From positions 1 to 64,000 of the forward strand of contig JAEWQJ010000010.1 in assembly GCA_023399215.1 (NCBI GenBank): a stretch of DNA of 64,000 nucleotides, given 5' to 3'. The DNA comes from Methanobacteriota archaeon (GTDB lineage Archaea; Halobacteriota; Methanosarcinia; Methanosarcinales; Methanosarcinaceae). This document shows positions 42,541 to 51,299 of this stretch, one piece after another. The notes beneath the pieces were generated by a model, which was given only the letters and a program-made list of their open reading frames with translations, was not told where the DNA came from and made no database searches. Numbering within the stretch: the stretch's first letter is position 1; every line of letters begins with the position of its first letter. A program made the position numbers and the translations under genes.

Positions 42541-42726
42541 GTTGGTGATTGATTGAGAGCCCTCTTTTGATGACCCTTGGGCTCTCAATCGGTGAAACCC
42601 CCTTGAAGAATACTCCCCAATATTCTTCATCTAGTTGCAAGAGAGCCGTGCAGAAATTTAATTGGTTGTGGTGATTGATTGAGAGCTCCTTTTGATCCCT
42701 GAGCTCTCAATCGATGAAACCCCTAG
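42541..42726. repeat. two copies of a stem-loop repeat with 12-bp arms
   Basis: Unit 1 pairs GATTGAGAGCCC (42551-42562) with GGGCTCTCAATC (42579-42590). Unit 2 pairs GATTGAGAGCTC (42677-42688) with GAGCTCTCAATC (42701-42712). Each is preceded by GGTGATT and followed by a GATGAAACCCC or GGTGAAACCCC tail. The arms differ at the inner bases by matched changes in both strands, so pairing is conserved while sequence is not. Confidence 0.8.
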
Positions 42727-43156
42727 AGAAAAACTCCCCCTACGCTATGCACAAAGGTGCACTATTGCGCTTCTCTTACAACTACATCTTTCTAATGCTA
42801 AAATTGTATATATAATAAATTACGTCAAATATTCAATGGCCCATCGTTTTTGTATCGTCATACACTTTTTAATATGGGAACAAATTAAAATGCTCTTCAA
42901 AAATGTAATCAATCTCTAAAATTTGCTAGCTTCTTATTTTTTAATGGCTTTAAAATTTTAAAGCAAAAGAATTAACGAATTAAAAATCAATTAAAAAATA
43001 GAATTCAATTAAAAATAGAATTCAATTAAAAAATAGAATCGATCTGAATGGCCGATAAAACAACCTGAGTGGTTAATAATAACTGATTTACTTTTTAACC
43101 TATGCTGTCAATAGCTATCAATAGTCATTGCCAATGGCTGTCAATAGCTACTGTTT

Positions 43157-44812
43157 TTACTCAATTGCTATCTCATCCTGCTTATTAACAAGTTCCACAG
43201 CCAGTTCCCTTAGCCTGTATTTTTGAATTTTACCGCTTGCTGTCAGCGGGAATTCATCTACAATGAATACATGTTTTGGAACCTTATAGCGGGCGACCTT
43301 GCTTAAGGCATAATCTCTGATATCAGCTTCTGTAAGGTCTGCACCTTTTTTGAGAATCACAAAGGCACCTACAATTTCTCCGTATTTTTTGTCAGGGATA
43401 CCAACAACCTGGACGTCTGTAATTTCGGGCATGGTAAGCAGGAGTTCCTCAATTTCCCTTGGATAGATGTTTTCCCCTCCCCGGATAATCATATCCTTAA
43501 TCCTGCCTGTGATCCTGTAATAACCGTTTTCGTCACAGGTTCCAAGGTCTCCACTGTGAAGCCAACCGTCTTCATCGATAACTTTTTTTGTTTCTTCAGG
43601 CATCTTATAGTAGCCTTTCATTATATTATATCCGCGACAGCATATCTCTCCTACAGTGTTTAGGGGTACTGGCTCGTTGGTATCGGGGTCAACAACCCTG
43701 ACCTCTACGCCCGGGAAATGCTTGCCAACAGTTTCGACTCTGAGTTCTAGAGGATCGTCTACAGCAGTTTGAGTCATACCAGGGGATGCTTCCGTAAGCC
43801 CGTAAACACTGGTAATCTGATAGCAGTGCATATCATTTACGACCTTTTTCATGGCTTCCACAGGGCAGGTCGAACCTGCCATAATCCCTGTCCTGAGAGA
43901 AGAGAGGTCAAACATATCGAACATGGGATGCGTATATTCGGCAATAAACATTGTTGGCACGCCGTAGAGAGCCGTACATTTCTCTTTGTGTACTGCAGCA
44001 AGTACTAATAGAGGATCAAAAATCTCGAGCATAACAAGCGTTGCTCTATGAGTCAGAACGGCCATAACTCCTAGTACTATTCCGAAACAGTGGAAAAGTG
44101 GTACAGGAAAACAGAGTTTATCTACATAGGTGAACCTCTGGCGGTCTCCGATAGAAAGCCCATTATTCAGGATATTTTTATGGGTCAGCATGACTCCTTT
44201 AGGAAACCCGGTAGTCCCTGATGTATACTGCATATTGACAACATCGTCACAGTCGACACTGGCCATAATCTCACGGAACTTGTCATCGGGATAATGGCTG
44301 CCAAGAAGCATAAGCTCATTTGTGTTATACATGCCCCGGTGCTTTTCCTGTCCTACGTAAATTATACTCTTAAGATAGGGAAAGTTTTTGCTTTTCAGTC
44401 TCCCTCTTTCAGAGGTTTTGAGCTCAGGGACCAGTTCATTAATTATTTCCAGATAATCAACGTCTCTATAGCTATCAATCATAGCCAGAGCTTTCATATC
44501 GGACTGTTTTAATACATATTCGACCTCATGGCTCTTGTAGGCAGTATTCACAGTAACAAGTACTGCTCCTATCTTTGCCGTGGCAAACATGAAGGTAAGC
44601 CAATCAGGAACATTTTTTGCCCAGATTCCTACATGATCCCCTTTTGTTATCCCTATAGCTAGCAGCCCTTTTGCAAGGTTATTGACCCGTTCGTTGAACT
44701 GCCCATAAGTAAAACGAAGGTTGCGGTCAGGATAAATTATAAACTCGTGGTCAGGATCTATAGCCACTTGTTTTTCAAAGTAATTACCGAGGGACTCTTC
44801 TATAAGATGCAT
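43157..44812 (-). CDS. acyl-CoA synthetase (AMP-forming ligase)
   Basis: The 551-residue protein is a full-length ANL-family adenylating enzyme: P-loop YTSGTTGFPKGVMLTHKN (about 194-212), A5 YGLTEASPGMTQT, A7/A8 WLHSGDLGTCDENGYYRITG and RIKDMIIRGGENIYPREIEE, and the C-terminal catalytic Lys in TASGKIQKYRLRE. It activates a carboxylic acid (fatty, branched-chain or aromatic) to acyl-CoA. The closest resemblance is to FadD/medium-chain ligases, but the chain length cannot be read off. GAGG precedes the ATG. A thioesterase gene lies 108 bases upstream on the same strand, then a cupin regulator, so an acyl-CoA operon is likely. Confidence 0.93.
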   Translation of the reverse strand: MHLIEESLGNYFEKQVAIDPDHEFIIYPDRNLRFTYGQFNERVNNLAKGLLAIGITKGDHVGIWAKNVPDWLTFMFATAKIGAVLVTVNTAYKSHEVEYVLKQSDMKALAMIDSYRDVDYLEIINELVPELKTSERGRLKSKNFPYLKSIIYVGQEKHRGMYNTNELMLLGSHYPDDKFREIMASVDCDDVVNMQYTSGTTGFPKGVMLTHKNILNNGLSIGDRQRFTYVDKLCFPVPLFHCFGIVLGVMAVLTHRATLVMLEIFDPLLVLAAVHKEKCTALYGVPTMFIAEYTHPMFDMFDLSSLRTGIMAGSTCPVEAMKKVVNDMHCYQITSVYGLTEASPGMTQTAVDDPLELRVETVGKHFPGVEVRVVDPDTNEPVPLNTVGEICCRGYNIMKGYYKMPEETKKVIDEDGWLHSGDLGTCDENGYYRITGRIKDMIIRGGENIYPREIEELLLTMPEITDVQVVGIPDKKYGEIVGAFVILKKGADLTEADIRDYALSKVARYKVPKHVFIVDEFPLTASGKIQKYRLRELAVELVNKQDEIAIE

Positions 44813-44920
44813 GGTATTGGCCTCTCTCTTGCACTATTAATTTTTTGAAGCTGTTGATCTGCGAACAGAAATATCTCATGTGCTCCAAAATTCGGTTTAT
44901 GGGCAGTCAGTCAAGTAAAT

Positions 44921-45364
44921 TCAAATAGAGCAAGGGGAATCTGTATCCGTTTCAGCATTATCCATCGCAGGAAACATATGCGCTGTCAGAATTTCGCGGA
45001 TTGGATCAGGAAGGGGCATTGCTTTCTGGAGCTTGAAGTCATAGTAAACCAGCACTGCCTGACCCTTTACCTTGAGCTCGCCTTCCTGCCATGCTTCATG
45101 CCCGACAGTAAAGGAACTGTTTCCTATTTTTGCAATGAAAGTTCTTATCTCCACGTCCGACCTGAAATACATCTGGTGCAGAAAATCAAACTCGGTCCTG
45201 ACAAGAATCAGGCGCCATACATCAGGGCTAAGATCAAGGTCCGGTGAAAAAAGCCGGAATACTGAGTTTCTTCCAATTTCGAACCAGACCGGGAGGACGG
45301 TGTTATTCACATGTCCAAGCCCGTCTATGTCCCCAAAGCGCGGACTAACAATTGTACTGAACAT
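44921..45364 (-). CDS. 4HBT hot-dog acyl-CoA thioesterase
   Basis: The 147-residue protein has the 4HBT signature RFGDIDGLGHVNNTVLPVWF (Asp in RFGDID, then HVNN), then FRLFSPDLDLSPDVW, VRTEFDFLHQMYFRSDVEI and a strand VLVYYDFKLQKAMPLPD. YbgC/FadM-type thioesterases hydrolyse acyl-CoA. ATG 45364 has AAGGAA upstream; a TTG at 45385 is in frame. The neighbouring acyl-CoA synthetase makes the same class of substrate, which suggests a balance between activation and release. Confidence 0.9.
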   Translation of the reverse strand: MFSTIVSPRFGDIDGLGHVNNTVLPVWFEIGRNSVFRLFSPDLDLSPDVWRLILVRTEFDFLHQMYFRSDVEIRTFIAKIGNSSFTVGHEAWQEGELKVKGQAVLVYYDFKLQKAMPLPDPIREILTAHMFPAMDNAETDTDSPCSI

Positions 45365-45468
45365 TTTTGATTCCTTAACTCTCAAGTACTTGTGTTTTAA
45401 TATCTCAATATGGAGTTTCCAGCCAGTTATAATTAAGTGCTTACTTTCTCTTCTTCCTGACTGCGACT

Positions 45469-46047
45469 TTACAGAGGAGCATAGACTACAGCTAGAATTT
45501 TTGCGTCCTCTTTCCCTGCTGCATGAACGTCATGCGGGATAATAGAGTCATAATAAATGCTGTCTCCGGCGTTTAGCCTATGGACGTCCTTTCCGTAGAA
45601 TATCTCGATTTCCCCCGAAAGAATATAAATGAACTCCTCTCCTTCGTGAGAAGAGAGCTGGTGGCTTTCCTCGGGAGACGGATGAATATCAATAATGAAA
45701 GGTTCCATGTTGCGGTCTGCTTTATCGGAGGCAAGGGAATAAAACTCAAGAGCACTCTTCCTGGGTTTCTCAGTCTTCCCCGAAAAACGGACTACATTTT
45801 CTGACAGCCCCGCCCTGACAATTACAGGTCCACTCTGGGGCATATCATCCAGAAAAGTACCGAGGCGGACGCCTAAAGCCCGGGCAATTTTTAAAAGAGG
45901 TGTTAAGGAGGGAACCAGAGCCCCATTTTCTAGCTGCTGGATTAACTCCTCGCTGCTCTGACTGGCTTCAGCCAATTCTTCAATGGTCATTTCCCGGGCT
46001 TCTCTAAGCTGGCGTATCTTACTACCAACACGGTTCTCCTCTGACAT
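45469..46047 (-). CDS. XRE-family regulator with cupin sensor domain
   Basis: The 192-residue protein pairs an XRE helix-turn-helix (about 8-65; LREAREMTIEELAEASQSSE, then LEKIARALGV-like ALGVRLGTFL) with a C-terminal cupin_2 domain (about 105-190; SHEGEEFIYILSGEIEIFYG, then YYDSIIPHDVHAAGKE). This architecture typically senses a small metabolite and represses nearby genes. Position and orientation, upstream of the thioesterase and synthetase genes on the same strand, suggest it regulates them. ATG 46047 has GAGGATAG in front; GTG 46062 is in frame. Confidence 0.93.
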   Translation of the reverse strand: MSEENRVGSKIRQLREAREMTIEELAEASQSSEELIQQLENGALVPSLTPLLKIARALGVRLGTFLDDMPQSGPVIVRAGLSENVVRFSGKTEKPRKSALEFYSLASDKADRNMEPFIIDIHPSPEESHQLSSHEGEEFIYILSGEIEIFYGKDVHRLNAGDSIYYDSIIPHDVHAAGKEDAKILAVVYAPL

Positions 46048-46323
46048 AATTACTATCCTCACGACTATTTTAAGGTAGCAGACCTGGCAAAAATATAAAC
46101 CAGAGTCCTGTTAATTGCGTAGAAGGCTTATCTCTTTTGTATCCATCTATTATAAAAAATATACGTTTATTTTTGCTTTAAATATCACATGGAATCTGGA
46201 TATATGGAATAAAGACAATAAAACAGATAGAGGCAAGACAGTGAAACAGGTAAAGTAAATAAAAACATGGATGGTAAAATAAGGAGTTAAGGGTTTAACC
46301 AATCCGAAAGTTGAATTGAACCC

Positions 46324-47421
46324 TTACTCAAACTGAAAATTGCAACTTATGCCATCAGGATCAAAACAGAGGTTGCATGATACACACCTTGCTTTTTTAA
46401 CCTTCCCTGATTTGAATTTCAGAACAATGTCAGGTTCGCTGATAAATGCCCTGCTCATTGAAATCAGGTCTGCATATCCGTTTTCAAGCAGATCATTAAT
46501 AACCGAAAGCGATCTAATGCCGCCAACAAGAATAACTGGAATGTTTACTGCACTTTTTATTGCTTTAGAGCAATCCCTGAAATATGCTTCTTTTGCAGGA
46601 GTATTGATTGCAGTCCTTATAGTTACCCCACCAGCCTCACTGATTCCTCCGCTTACCTCAATTGCGCAGACTCCAGCCTTTTCCAGAAGCTTTGCAATTT
46701 CTACAGCCTGGAAAATGTCAAGTCCCAGTTCAGCCTTTGAACAACAGGGTTGGAAGCCATCGGTAGCATTCATTTTGACCAGAATGGGAAAAGAATCTCC
46801 AGCCTCTTCTTTTATGCGCCTGACAATTTCCGTGACTATCCTTGTCCGGTTTTCTACCGAGCCTCCCCAGCGGTCGGTCCGCCTGTTTGTATAGGGAGAA
46901 ATGAAATTACTTAAAAGAAAGCCGTGGGCACAGTGAAGCTGCACTCCGTCAAAACCTGCTTTTTTTGCCCTGATAGCTGCCTTTGTAAAAGCTTCGATTA
47001 CTTCCAGGATTTCCTGTTCAGTCATTTCTCTTGGCACAACTGCCGAATGGCTGTCTTTTACTTCCGAAGGAGCCATAGGGACAGGATATTCGTCCGAAAT
47101 GCTTGCCTGCCGCCCTCCATGAACGATCTGAAGCACGATTTTGCTTTTGTACCTGTGCACTCTTTCGGTTATCTTCCGGTAGGGTTCAATAAAACGATCA
47201 TCATAGATGCCCTGCTGGTAGATATCGCTCTGCCCGCCCGGAAGAACATAGGAATAGCCGGTTATGATCAGCCCGACCTCATTTTTTGCAAGCTCTTCAT
47301 AAAGGTCTCCGAGCCGGGAAGTGGGCGTTCCGTCTTCTTCAGCCAGAAATTCGTGAGTTGCGGACCTTACAAATCGGTTCTGAAGTTCCAGGTTGCAGAT
47401 AGTGATAGGGTCAAAAATCAT
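46324..47421 (-). CDS. Old-Yellow-Enzyme-type NADH:flavin oxidoreductase
   Basis: The 365-residue protein is a TIM-barrel FMN enzyme: NRFVRSATHEFLAEEDGTPT, the active-site HCAHGFLLSNFISPYTNRRT then DRWGGSVENR, and the phosphate-binding ILVGGIRS. The end ARCVSCNLCFDPDGISC has four Cys suited to a 4Fe-4S cluster, as in 2,4-dienoyl-CoA reductases, but the protein stops there, without the C-terminal FAD/NAD domain. It probably reduces an enoyl or enone substrate. It lies upstream of the cupin-regulator gene and faces the same way, so it may belong to the same acyl-CoA module. No strong ribosome-binding site is seen. Confidence 0.9.
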   Translation of the reverse strand: MIFDPITICNLELQNRFVRSATHEFLAEEDGTPTSRLGDLYEELAKNEVGLIITGYSYVLPGGQSDIYQQGIYDDRFIEPYRKITERVHRYKSKIVLQIVHGGRQASISDEYPVPMAPSEVKDSHSAVVPREMTEQEILEVIEAFTKAAIRAKKAGFDGVQLHCAHGFLLSNFISPYTNRRTDRWGGSVENRTRIVTEIVRRIKEEAGDSFPILVKMNATDGFQPCCSKAELGLDIFQAVEIAKLLEKAGVCAIEVSGGISEAGGVTIRTAINTPAKEAYFRDCSKAIKSAVNIPVILVGGIRSLSVINDLLENGYADLISMSRAFISEPDIVLKFKSGKVKKARCVSCNLCFDPDGISCNFQFE

Positions 47422-47509
47422 GAGGAAAAATAGGATAAGGGAAGGTAAATAATTATCTCGATCCTTGAATAAAGGAAATCTTGCATTAGGAGTAAAGTTC
47501 TTTTCAACT

Positions 47510-47545
47510 GCAGCAAGAAAAGAAAAAGAAAAAGAAAAAAAATTT
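47510..47545 (-). terminator. T-run terminator for minus-strand transcription
   Basis: Read on the minus strand, this A-rich stretch is a long T-run broken by single C residues, just past the 3' end of the gene ending at 47548. That is typical of archaeal intrinsic termination. Confidence 0.55.
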
Positions 47546-47547
47546 AC

Positions 47548-48522
47548 TCAGGAAATTTCACTTACGAATTCAATAGGGTTATCCGGATCGTCACGGATAT
47601 TGAGATAAATTTTTTCTGAACCACCTAAATTAGCAGCGTAACTTGCCGTTACTCTTTGTTCAAAAGTAAATTTATTATCTAAAATAATTTTATACCTGTA
47701 GTATCCCGGTTCGACAGTTATTTCAGGCGAAGAGATTTCATCCTCAGGATTCATTGTGTAGTTTTCTTTGAATACAGATTTATTATAGAAATCAAAAAGC
47801 TCGATATGGATTTCATGGCTCTTCTTATCATTATTTTTCAGGGAAAATTCTAATGGATCTAACGAATGATGTTTCTTAATTTCTTCCTCTCCTCCTTCAT
47901 TATAATACTTCCACAGAAGATGGACAATTTTCCCATCATACTTCTCGTCAGTTGAAGCAATCCCATATGATTGATTGAAAAAATCCACATTGATACAACC
48001 GTCAATTGACTCGTCTTTTACTGTGAAAAAAACACTACTTTGCGGTTTTCCGGCAATGTATCCCATATAAGAATTTACATTTGGCTTTTGAATCTCTCTT
48101 TCTTGAAGTTTAAGTTCATAGTCCTCTCCCATGAGGTCCAGGTTTACAGTTCCGTTCGAGGCTAATTCCCTGAACTTCGCAGGGTTCACTATTACAGTTT
48201 CAAAGCTATCACATGATTCAGGAGCCTTAATTGAATTCCTGTCAAATTTTATTTCTTTAAATATATCGTTCTCATCAGTTTCCGACAAATTCTTCTCTGA
48301 ATTTTCACTAACAGAGGTTTCCCTGATTTTGTCGATATCTGCTGTTGCTATTTTAAAACCGCCCCAATCTATAGGAGCCTCAAGAAAACTGCTATTATTC
48401 TCTATTTTTAGAATCAGATTTTTATTATCAGAAATGACCTCGCTGTTTGAACCAGAAGGAACCGAAAAAATTACAATTCCCAACAAGATTAGAGCTGCAG
48501 TAATTATAATTATAATACGCAT
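47548..48522 (-). CDS. secreted or membrane-anchored protein, paralogue 1
   Basis: The 324-residue protein begins with a single hydrophobic segment (IIIIITAALILLGIVIFSVP) acting as a signal or anchor. A beta-rich domain follows: VNLDLMGEDYELKLQEREIQ, then YMGYIAGKPQSSVFFTVKDE and VFKENYTMNPEDEISSPEIT, ending in YYRYKIILDNKFTFEQRVTA. It is clearly paralogous to the protein at 48763 over most of its length, with an extra 60 residues near the N-terminus. The first half resembles propeptide regions of secreted metalloproteases, but no catalytic motif is present. GAGG precedes the ATG. Confidence 0.75.
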   Translation of the reverse strand: MRIIIIITAALILLGIVIFSVPSGSNSEVISDNKNLILKIENNSSFLEAPIDWGGFKIATADIDKIRETSVSENSEKNLSETDENDIFKEIKFDRNSIKAPESCDSFETVIVNPAKFRELASNGTVNLDLMGEDYELKLQEREIQKPNVNSYMGYIAGKPQSSVFFTVKDESIDGCINVDFFNQSYGIASTDEKYDGKIVHLLWKYYNEGGEEEIKKHHSLDPLEFSLKNNDKKSHEIHIELFDFYNKSVFKENYTMNPEDEISSPEITVEPGYYRYKIILDNKFTFEQRVTASYAANLGGSEKIYLNIRDDPDNPIEFVSEIS

Positions 48523-48701
48523 AACTTTTCCTCAAAAAGTAAATAGTATTACGAGATATATCAAACTTAGTCTATAAAATATAAAAATAACTTAAATCTT
48601 AACTTCATGATCTATATAATAAAAAACTTAAAAAATGATTAATACTTTAGCTTATATAACGTAATATATATATAAAGAGAATATGCAGCTTTATTTTTAT
48701 A

Positions 48702-48747
48702 GCTTCATATTACCCTTTATACGAGCTTCATATTACCCTTTATACGA
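48702..48747. repeat. perfect tandem duplication of 23 bases
   Basis: Bases 48702-48724 and 48725-48747 are identical, just past the 3' end of the gene at 48763 (minus strand). This is a simple slippage-type duplication. Confidence 0.9.
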
Positions 48748-48762
48748 GTTACAAAAATTTAC

Positions 48763-49587
48763 TCAGGCAACTGTAATTCCGAACGTAACAGGGTTTTCTG
48801 GATCATCAGAAATGTAAATGTATAGTGTTTCTGAAGAACTAACATCAGCTGCGTAATCTGCCTGTATTTTCTGTTCAAAAGTAAATTTATTGTCCAGAAT
48901 AATTTCATACCTGTATTGTCCCAACTCGGCGTTTATTTTCGGTGAGGAAATCTTTTCCTCAGGGTCTATTGTGTAGTTTTCTTTGAACACGGACTTATTA
49001 TTAAAATCAAAAATCTCAATAGACATTACATGCTTTTTGGAATCACTGTTTATGAGGAAAAATTGTAAAGGATCAATTTCCATCTTTTCCAGCCTTTCCT
49101 TTTCTTTTTCCCAATCTTGCATAAATACAATGTAAACTGTTTTGCCATTATATTTCTCATCAGTGGGTCTAATGTTATATGTCACATTCCTGGGTTTTCC
49201 CAGCCCAACAGACCCACAAAAGCTGTTTTTTTGTAAATATAAGTCAGCTCTACTCTCATTATACCCTACAATAGGTCCCGCATAAAAGTATTCATCTTCA
49301 GTGTATCTGGACGCCTCCTGGATTCGAACTTCATATTCTTCTCCCATTAATCTAAGAAATACATGGCCACTGTCTGCGGCTTTCCTGAGTTTATCAATAT
49401 CTATAGTTACTGTTTCAAAATCATCCAAATCTTTCGAGAACTCAAGAAAACTGCTGTTGTTAAACTCTATTTTTTGAATTATATCATTGTCGTCCGGGAT
49501 GTCTTCGTTGCTAGAGCCAGAATAAACAGAAAAAACGGCAATTCCCAATAAAATAAATATTGCAGCGGCTAGAATTTTAAAATGCAT
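48763..49587 (-). CDS. secreted or membrane-anchored protein, paralogue 2
   Basis: The 274-residue protein has an N-terminal hydrophobic segment (AAAIFILLGIAVFSVYSG) and then the same domain order as the paralogue at 47548: HVFLRLMGEEYEVRIQEASR, FYAGPIVGYNESRADLYLQK, STDEKYNGK-type PTDEKYNGKTVYIVF, SVFKENYTIDPEEKISSPKI and ILDNKFTFEQKIQA. It lacks the N-terminal insertion. Function is unknown. Its ribosome-binding-site region is the last of four identical 16-base units (49587-49650). Confidence 0.75.
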   Translation of the reverse strand: MHFKILAAAIFILLGIAVFSVYSGSSNEDIPDDNDIIQKIEFNNSSFLEFSKDLDDFETVTIDIDKLRKAADSGHVFLRLMGEEYEVRIQEASRYTEDEYFYAGPIVGYNESRADLYLQKNSFCGSVGLGKPRNVTYNIRPTDEKYNGKTVYIVFMQDWEKEKERLEKMEIDPLQFFLINSDSKKHVMSIEIFDFNNKSVFKENYTIDPEEKISSPKINAELGQYRYEIILDNKFTFEQKIQADYAADVSSSETLYIYISDDPENPVTFGITVA

Positions 49588-49650
49588 AACATTGCCTCAA
49601 AATAACATTGCCTCAAAATAACATTGCCTCAAAATAACATTGCCTCAAAA
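49587..49650. repeat. four perfect 16-base units spanning the ribosome-binding site of the gene at 48763
   Basis: On the minus strand the unit reads TTTTGAGGCAATGTTA, so each copy contains a TGAGG Shine-Dalgarno core and an ATG. The last copy abuts the real start codon. The paralogue at 47548 has only one related unit (TTTTGAGGAAAAGTTA). Confidence 0.9.
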
Positions 49651-49839
49651 ATTAATGAGTTACTATCTGTATTTGGTAGAATGTTTATCAAATTATCTAA
49701 CAAAACAAAAAGAGTTAGAAAAACAAAAAATATGCTATGAAGTAACAGGAACACAAGTTAAGCGTTATTCCGCTAAAAGGCTATTTTAAAGGTTATTTTT
49801 TCGATTTAAATTGTTAAATGGCATTTTTCTTTTTGGGAG

Positions 49840-50385
49840 TTATTTCTTCAAGCCTCGAAGCACGTTCTGCAGAAAGCCCTTCTTTTCAAAATACTGCTGA
49901 TGATATTCTTCGGCCATATAGAATTCCGAAACCGGCACAATCTCGGTAACTATCGGGTTTTTGAAAAACCCTGATCGTTCTAGCTTTTCTTTTGAAGCTA
50001 ACGCAGCATCTTTTTGCTTCTCGTCATGGTAAAAGATAACTGAGCGGTATTGTTTTCCGACATCAGGGCCCTGTCTGTCCTTTGTAGTAGGGTCATGGAT
50101 TTTCCAGAAGACATCAAGTAAGGTTTCATAAGACACCACTTTTGGGTCAAAAATCACGCGAACTGCTTCGGCATGCCCGGTATCAAGGGTGCAGACCTGT
50201 TCATAAGTAGGGCGTTCAAAATGCCCACCACTGAAGCCAACCGCAGTTGCGACCACACCTTTAACCTGCCTGAAAGCCTCTTCAATGCCCCAGAAGCAAC
50301 CTGCAGCAAAGGTTGCTTTTTCCAGGCCACTTCCGGGATTTTCAAAAAAATCAGGATTTAATTCAGTTTTTTGATTTTCTTCCAC
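49840..50385 (-). CDS. msrA: peptide methionine sulfoxide reductase MsrA
   Basis: The 181-residue protein has the MsrA catalytic motif GCFWG with the nucleophile Cys at 30, then GVVATAVGFSGGHFERPTYE, TGHAEAVRVIFDP, WKIHDPTTKDRQGPDVGKQY and YHQQYFEKK. It reduces the S-epimer of methionine sulfoxide using thioredoxin. No resolving Cys lies in the C-terminal tail seen in bacterial three-Cys enzymes; one other Cys occurs at TYEQVCTLD. It sits 21 bases downstream of the PEBP lipoprotein gene on the same strand and is probably cotranscribed with it. Confidence 0.95.
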   Translation of the reverse strand: MEENQKTELNPDFFENPGSGLEKATFAAGCFWGIEEAFRQVKGVVATAVGFSGGHFERPTYEQVCTLDTGHAEAVRVIFDPKVVSYETLLDVFWKIHDPTTKDRQGPDVGKQYRSVIFYHDEKQKDAALASKEKLERSGFFKNPIVTEIVPVSEFYMAEEYHQQYFEKKGFLQNVLRGLKK

Positions 50386-50406
50386 TCTTTTCCCCCCATA
50401 AGAAAA

Positions 50407-50991
50407 TCATTTTTTTCTGTATTTCCCCATCAACTCTCCTTCAGCAATAATATGTCCTATCATTTCATTTTCAAGGTCTTTTCTTCCTGACCCTGCCTTA
50501 AGATCCAGATTCTTGTCCAGAGCATAGACCCGGAAGAAATACCTGTGAGTACCTGAGGGTGGGCATGGCCCTCCATATCCAATTTCCTTGAAATCGTTTA
50601 AACCCTCGACCCCAGGTATACTGTCTTCTTCTATTTTCGCCACAGGCTCTATGTTCCAGATAATCCAGTGTGTGAATGTCTTAGTAGGAGCATCAGGATC
50701 GTCTACTATGAGTACTAAACTCTCAGCCTGTTCAGGAATGCCTTCGAATTCCAGAGGCGGATTTATATTTTGTCCATCACAGGTGTACTTTTCTGGGATA
50801 CTACCATTGGATGTAAATGCACTGCTAGAAACTTTTATACTTTGAATGTTCATGCTTTCATCCCCTTTACCGGTTTCGGGAAACTCCTTATTTACAGGTG
50901 CCTGGGCTTTCTCATTTTGGACGCATCCCGAAATGAAAACCATTGCTGCAAACAAGAATATCAGAACAACTGCACCGGTCTTTCTGTTCAT
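50407..50991 (-). CDS. YbhB/YbcL (PEBP) family lipoprotein
   Basis: From ATG 50991 the product is 194 residues. The signal ends in a lipobox (FAAMVFISGC), so it is probably membrane-anchored outside the cell. The PEBP domain (about 48-192) has the ligand-site motifs DDPDAPTKTFTHWIIWNI and GYGGPCPPSGTHRYFFRVYA. Prokaryotic PEBP proteins are of uncertain function. GGTG lies at good spacing before the ATG; an ATG at 51000 is also in frame. It is followed by msrA with 21 bases between. Confidence 0.9.
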   Translation of the reverse strand: MNRKTGAVVLIFLFAAMVFISGCVQNEKAQAPVNKEFPETGKGDESMNIQSIKVSSSAFTSNGSIPEKYTCDGQNINPPLEFEGIPEQAESLVLIVDDPDAPTKTFTHWIIWNIEPVAKIEEDSIPGVEGLNDFKEIGYGGPCPPSGTHRYFFRVYALDKNLDLKAGSGRKDLENEMIGHIIAEGELMGKYRKK

Positions 50992-51167
50992 AGATGGCAC
51001 CAGCTCCTGATAGCAGGAAAACTGCTCAACACTGAAATATTAAAGCTAAAGAGATATAACTTTAAGGCTTAAAGCTAAGGCTGGGCTATAATTATTTTCA
51101 AAAGACTGGTTCCTGTAGTACAGTTAGAGACCTGGTTTGAAATGTATCCTCTTTCAGTACTCAAATT

Positions 51168-51299
51168 TCAAGCAAGAGCTTTGGCAAGTACGAGGTCGGC
51201 TCCTCCGCTAACCTCGTCATAAAGCCTTACATTAAATCTCAGACGAAAAGCCCTGCAGCCGTCCCGGACCTGCGGACTGATGCCCTGAGAGAAAAACAT
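51168..51299 (-). CDS. possible 43-residue protein in frame after the zinc-ribbon gene
   Basis: An ATG at 51299 directly follows the TGA stop (51302-51300) of the zinc-ribbon gene, in the same frame, and opens 43 codons to a TGA at 51168. The product reads FFSQGISPQVRDGCRAFRLR then LYDEVSGGADLVLAKALA, with ordinary protein composition. It could be a translationally coupled small gene, or the lost C-terminus of a longer zinc-ribbon protein cut by a TGA. Confidence 0.45.
   Translation of the reverse strand: MFFSQGISPQVRDGCRAFRLRFNVRLYDEVSGGADLVLAKALA

Larger units (their letters stand above)
41759..43156. other. large intergenic region with paired stem-loop repeats
   Basis: A doubtful minus-strand ORF lies at 41846-42202. 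Two related stem-loop units occupy about 42541-42600 and 42667-42726. From 42950 to 43150 there are short direct repeats (AATTAAAAATAGAATTC; GCTATCAATAG). No other feature was recognised. Confidence 0.55.

Noticed and set aside
42692..42919. 75-codon plus-strand ORF in the stem-loop repeat region
   Set aside because: It begins inside a repeat unit, has no ribosome-binding site and shows no domain.
46340..46894. 184-codon plus-strand ORF
   Set aside because: It is antisense to the Old-Yellow-Enzyme gene, which has clear family motifs.
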